A DNA stretch of 8,427 bases, taken from positions 1-8,427 of the forward strand of contig JAIRMO010000157.1 in NCBI GenBank assembly GCA_031258625.1, written 5' to 3'. Positions 5,012-8,427 of the stretch are shown one piece after another; the stretch's first letter is position 1; every line of letters begins with the position of its first letter. Both the position numbers and the translations under genes were made by a program. The notes under the pieces are model-generated. The model did not search any database. It worked only from the letters and a program-made list of their open reading frames with translations, and was not told the DNA's origin. The DNA comes from Spirochaetaceae bacterium (GTDB lineage: Bacteria > Spirochaetota > Spirochaetia > Treponematales > Breznakiellaceae).

Positions 5012-7570
5012 TTGTTTAAGGGTTTGACTCAGCGGGTACAGCGTATACTTTCCGCGGACGCGCAGGAAGAGGCTCGGCGCTTTAATTCAGATCAACTCCT
5101 GCCTGAACATATTGTTATCGCCCTTCTGAAAGAGGGGGTAGGCATCGCCTGTAAAGCCCTGATGTTTCTCAGAATCGATCTCCTGGAATTCCGGCGAACC
5201 GTGGAAAACGGCATTCCCCGGATATCCGGGGTACTCTTCCACGGGGATGTGCCCCCCTCAAAACGAACCAAAACCATGCTGGAAATTGCCACCGAGGAAG
5301 CCCGGTCCATGGGGAGCGATTACCTGGGAACCGAACACTTGCTTTTTGCCGCCATGCGGGAGCAGGATTCCACGGTTCAGATCTACCTCAAGGAACGGGC
5401 GGTGGATACGGATATGCTGCGGGTAGTGGTGCAAACCACGTTTTCCCGGCCCTCCGGTTCCCGGGGGGAGGGGGAATTTATTTCTTCCAATAGCTGCCAG
5501 ACCTATTTTATCCACCGGGAGGGGGAGCATAAGCCTTCCCACAACCCCCGGGTAAAACCCGCCTCATACCCCGTTTTAACCCCTATGCTGGATGAATATT
5601 CCCGGGACTTAACCGCCCAGGCCCGGGCCGGCAGGATGGACCCCGTGGTGGGCAGGAAAAAAGAGATCGACCGGGCGGTGCGGATTCTGGCCCGCCGGAC
5701 GAAAAACAACCCCGTCCTGGTGGGGGAGCCGGGAGTAGGGAAAACCGCCATTGTGGAGGGCCTGGCCCAGCTTCTGGCGGGAGGGGATGTTCCCGAAGTC
5801 CTGATGGGGCGGCGGATTCTTTCCCTGGACATGGGTTCCGTGGTGGCGGGAACCAAATACCGGGGGGAATTTGAGGAGCGGCTCAAAAAGATCATGAAGG
5901 AAATATCCCAGGCCGGGAATGTGATTTTATTCATCGACGAAATCCATACCATCATTGGCGCCGGGGGTGCGGAAGGTACTATCGACGCCTCCAATATGTT
6001 GAAGCCCAGCCTTTCCCGGGGGGATATCCAGTGCATAGGGGCCACGACCCTGGCGGAATACCGGAAACACTTTGAAAAGGACGCGGCCCTGGAACGGCGT
6101 TTCCAGGCGATCCTGGTGGATGAACCATGTCTGGAAGATACCGTGGGCATACTCAAGGGCATTCAAAAAAAATATGAAGACCACCACCGGGTAAACTACA
6201 CCCAGAGGGCGGTGGAATTGGCGGCGACGCTGGCCCAGCGTTATCTTATCGGCCGGTTTATGCCCGATAAAGCCATTGATATTCTGGACGAGGCGGGGGC
6301 CATGCGGAAACTTGAAAACATGGTTCAGCCCCCGGAAGTTGCCGGTATTGAGGCGGAGATTCTTCAGCTTACCGAGGAAAAGGGCGCCATGGTATCCGCC
6401 CAGGATTATGAACGTGCGGCGGAGGTGCGGGACCGGGTGCGGCACCTCAGGGTCAAACTGGATGCAGTGCGTGCCGCCTGGGAACGGGCGTCCCGGAATG
6501 AACGGGTCCAGGTGGATGAAGGGGATATACGCCGGGTAGTGGCGGAGGCCACGGGCATACCCCTGATGCATCTGGAGGAGCAGGAATCCCGGCGGCTGCT
6601 TAGGATAGAAGCGGAACTCCACAGCTCGGTAATCGGCCAGGATGACGCGGTACGGCGTATCGCCTCGGCCATACGCCGGTCCCGGGCGGGAGTTTCCTCC
6701 CCCCGGCGGCCCATGGGGTCTTTCATTTTTTTGGGTCCCACCGGCGTGGGCAAAACCCTCCTGGCAAAACGGCTTTCCGAATACCTCTTTGGCAGCGAGG
6801 AATCCCTGGTCCGCATAGATATGTCGGACTTTATGGAAAAGCACAACACTTCCCGGCTGGTGGGAGCCCCGCCAGGGTACATAGGCTATGAGGAAGGGGG
6901 CGTTCTGACTGAAAAAATACGGCGGAACCCCTACCGGGTAGTGTTGTTTGACGAAATTGAAAAGGCTCACCGGGATGTGTTCAACCTGCTGTTACAGGTC
7001 ATGGAGGAAGGGGAACTTAAAGACAATCTGGGGCATACGGTAAATTTCCGCAATACGGTTATTATCATGACCAGCAACGCCGGGGTCCGGGAGATCAGTA
7101 AGGATTCCCGTCTTGGTTTCGGCTCCGGGTCCGGCCTTTTAAGCATGAGCGAAATTGAATCCCAGGCCCTGTCGGAACTCCGCCGCCTTTTTAACCCCGA
7201 ATTTTTGAACCGGGTGGACGACGTGGTGGTGTTCCACCCCCTGGACATGAAACAGATCGAAGCGATTCTTGACATAGAAATTGGGGAATTGTCCCGGCGC
7301 CTGGGGGAACAGGGTTACTGTCTCCGGGTCCTTCCCGCGGCCCGGAAAATCCTTATCGAAAAGGGCTGGGATCCTAAATTCGGGGGGAGGCCCCTGAGGC
7401 GGACCATACAAAAAGAACTGGAAGATCCCCTGTCCCTGCTGCTTCTGGAGAGCGGCTGGCCCCGGGGCGCCCTTTTTACCGCCGACGGCAGAAAAGGAAA
7501 AATATCCCTCTCGGGGAAAACGCCGGTTTCCGCGGAATCAGAAGAGCCCCTGGTAAAAGCGGTTCATTAA
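5012..7570 (+). CDS. clpC: ClpC-type AAA+ unfoldase, Clp protease ATPase subunit
   Basis: The product has 852 residues from a TTG start giving MFKGLTQRVQRIL, a typical ClpC beginning. Family role: hexamers unfold substrates with ATP and feed them to ClpP in the cytoplasm. Domains: double Clp-N repeat (about 1-143), a long polar linker (146-200), D1 ATPase with Walker A GEPGVGKT (238-245), Walker B ILFIDE (305-310) and R362-R363, then a short middle domain with a UVR-like motif (about 455-483), which marks ClpC rather than ClpB. D2 has Walker A GPTGVGKT (575-582), pore loop GYIGY (622-626), Walker B VVLFDE (643-648) and sensor-2 GGRPLRR (791-797). LGF at 701-703 occupies the position of the ClpP-docking tripeptide, so ClpP partnership is expected. 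The linker is about 25-30 residues longer than I recall for Bacillus ClpC. No ctsR, mcsA or mcsB adjoins it. Confidence 0.96.
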   Translation: MFKGLTQRVQRILSADAQEEARRFNSDQLLPEHIVIALLKEGVGIACKALMFLRIDLLEFRRTVENGIPRISGVLFHGDVPPSKRTKTMLEIATEEARSMGSDYLGTEHLLFAAMREQDSTVQIYLKERAVDTDMLRVVVQTTFSRPSGSRGEGEFISSNSCQTYFIHREGEHKPSHNPRVKPASYPVLTPMLDEYSRDLTAQARAGRMDPVVGRKKEIDRAVRILARRTKNNPVLVGEPGVGKTAIVEGLAQLLAGGDVPEVLMGRRILSLDMGSVVAGTKYRGEFEERLKKIMKEISQAGNVILFIDEIHTIIGAGGAEGTIDASNMLKPSLSRGDIQCIGATTLAEYRKHFEKDAALERRFQAILVDEPCLEDTVGILKGIQKKYEDHHRVNYTQRAVELAATLAQRYLIGRFMPDKAIDILDEAGAMRKLENMVQPPEVAGIEAEILQLTEEKGAMVSAQDYERAAEVRDRVRHLRVKLDAVRAAWERASRNERVQVDEGDIRRVVAEATGIPLMHLEEQESRRLLRIEAELHSSVIGQDDAVRRIASAIRRSRAGVSSPRRPMGSFIFLGPTGVGKTLLAKRLSEYLFGSEESLVRIDMSDFMEKHNTSRLVGAPPGYIGYEEGGVLTEKIRRNPYRVVLFDEIEKAHRDVFNLLLQVMEEGELKDNLGHTVNFRNTVIIMTSNAGVREISKDSRLGFGSGSGLLSMSEIESQALSELRRLFNPEFLNRVDDVVVFHPLDMKQIEAILDIEIGELSRRLGEQGYCLRVLPAARKILIEKGWDPKFGGRPLRRTIQKELEDPLSLLLLESGWPRGALFTADGRKGKISLSGKTPVSAESEEPLVKAVH

Positions 7571-7582
7571 AGCCAATTCATC

Positions 7583-7588
7583 AGGAGG
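7583..7588 (+). promoter_or_regulatory. Strong ribosome binding site of the FAH-family gene
   Basis: A perfect AGGAGG lies 7 bases before the ATG at 7596, inside the 25-base gap after clpC. I see no promoter or terminator in the gap, so the gene is probably read from the clpC transcript. Confidence 0.8.
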
Positions 7589-7595
7589 GGCGTAT

Positions 7596-8300
7596 ATGCC
7601 TGTCGTTTTGCCTGTCGCCGGGGGAGACAAAAAAATCACCCTGGCCCCAACCAAGATCATCGGTGTGGGTTTTAATTACCGGGAACATTTGAAGGAAAGC
7701 CGGACCGCTATCGCGAACAATATTACCCATCCCACGGAACCGGCCCTGTTTGCCAAAACCCCCAATGTACTCATAGGCCCCGGAGAAGCCATTGTGCTGC
7801 CCGCCCATATCGCGGCCTATCATTTTGACGATCCCCGGATAGACCTGGAAGCGGAATTGGGAATCATCATAGGCCGGCGGGGCCGTCATATCCGCGAAGA
7901 AGAAGCCTATGACTATATCCTGGGGTATACCTGCTTTAACGACGTGAGCCAGCGGAATATCCAGCGGGCCGATGTGTCAGGCTGGTTCCGGGGCAAATCC
8001 TTTGACACCTTCGGCCCCATAGGCCCCGCGGTGGTTTTACATAAAGACATCGGGGACCCCCAAAACCTGGCCGTCCGGTCGCGGATCAACGGGGAAACCA
8101 AACAGTCGGGAAACACTCAGGACATGATCTTTTCGATAAAAAAACTGATTGCCTATATATCGGAAAATTTTACCCTGGAAGAAGGGGATATTATCGCCAC
8201 CGGAACCCCTTCGGGGATCAGCCCCCTTGAGCCGGGCGATACGGTGGAAATAGAGATTGAAAACATTGGGATCCTAAAGAACCCGGTAAAGGCGGAATGA
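7596..8300 (+). CDS. Fumarylacetoacetate hydrolase (FAH) family protein, FAHD1-like
   Basis: The product has 234 residues, close to the short single-domain FAH group. Visible motifs: GVGFNYREHLKE (23-34) with the catalytic-type H31 and E34; EPALFAKTPN (48-57); the divalent-metal ligands E85, E87 and D116 (in DLEAELG and CFNDVSQR); KSFDTFGPIGP (134-144); and the C-terminal ATGTPSGISPLEPGDTVEIEIENIG stretch split across 201-225. Family enzymes cleave or decarboxylate 2-oxo acids and their enol forms, for example acylpyruvase, oxaloacetate decarboxylase and homoprotocatechuate-pathway isomerase/decarboxylase. Catalytic residues look intact; the substrate cannot be told from sequence and no pathway neighbours are present. 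It follows clpC by 25 bases with a strong AGGAGG. It converges on glgC with only 9 bases between stops. Confidence 0.92.
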   Translation: MPVVLPVAGGDKKITLAPTKIIGVGFNYREHLKESRTAIANNITHPTEPALFAKTPNVLIGPGEAIVLPAHIAAYHFDDPRIDLEAELGIIIGRRGRHIREEEAYDYILGYTCFNDVSQRNIQRADVSGWFRGKSFDTFGPIGPAVVLHKDIGDPQNLAVRSRINGETKQSGNTQDMIFSIKKLIAYISENFTLEEGDIIATGTPSGISPLEPGDTVEIEIENIGILKNPVKAE

Positions 8301-8309
8301 CCATACCCC

Positions 8310-8427
8310 TTAAATCACCGTCCCCGGATACAAGACCGTGTTTTTCGGAATCACGATAATGCCGTCCACGATGTAGTAGTGGCCGTAATTGCCGTCGGTC
8401 CGGGGAAGGTCGTCAACGCCCACGCGG
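8310..8427 (-). CDS. glgC: Glucose-1-phosphate adenylyltransferase, C-terminal fragment (cut by window edge)
   Basis: The last 38 codons are visible on the minus strand, ending in YYIVDGIIVIPKNTVLYPGTVI and a TAA (shown here as 22 residues of wording: key parts are YIVDGI, VIPKN and PGTVI). This ending matches the left-handed beta-helix C-terminus of GlgC proteins that close with a DGIVVIPKN...DGTVI-like phrase, as in plant, cyanobacterial and many bacterial ADP-glucose pyrophosphorylases. The enzyme makes ADP-glucose from ATP and glucose-1-phosphate for glycogen synthesis. The catalytic domain is outside the window, so the call rests on the tail alone; other nucleotidyltransferases with a beta-helix end are possible but less likely. 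Confidence 0.75.
   Translation of the reverse strand, partial: RVGVDDLPRTDGNYGHYYIVDGIIVIPKNTVLYPGTVI

Noticed and set aside
5927..6970. 347-codon open frame antisense to clpC
   Set aside because: Composition is odd, there is no domain or ribosome binding site, and it lies wholly within the conserved ATPase coding sequence on the other strand.

Overview
The window reads as an ordinary, densely packed chromosomal segment of a GC-rich spirochaete. Protein similarity recalled from memory points to Treponema and its termite-gut relatives. The best support is the ClpC start MFKGLTQR, the two-cNBD protein and the overall wording of the proteins. This assignment is an inference, and no database was searched. 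I see no mobile element, CRISPR array, tRNA or rRNA. Coding density is very high and no stretch over 300 bases lacks a gene.

Layout: positions 1-1065 hold hflK and the first codons of hflC on the minus strand, joined by a TAATG overlap. They are divergent from a plus-strand gene at 1249-2478 for a protein with two cyclic-nucleotide-binding folds. The two share a 183-base intergenic region with a good sigma-70-type promoter on each strand. That gene converges, with 6 bases between stops, on a minus-strand ornithine/lysine-type decarboxylase (2485-3657). A 91-base AT-rich gap then leads to two overlapping plus-strand genes: an exported protein of unknown function (3749-4438) and an exported DUF192 protein (4428-4919). 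After a 92-base gap come clpC (5012-7570, TTG start) and a fumarylacetoacetate-hydrolase-family enzyme (7596-8300), probably one transcript. The last 118 bases are the C-terminal end of a minus-strand glgC (ADP-glucose pyrophosphorylase).

Functionally the window mixes protein quality control (HflK/HflC, which modulate the FtsH protease, and ClpC, an unfoldase for ClpP), a possible cNMP-sensing regulator, polyamine synthesis, two envelope proteins, a small metabolic hydrolase/decarboxylase and glycogen synthesis. These look like separate housekeeping units rather than one pathway. I did not find a convincing new system. The points most worth a second look are the regulator with one degenerate and one intact nucleotide-binding cassette, and the translationally coupled pair of exported proteins.
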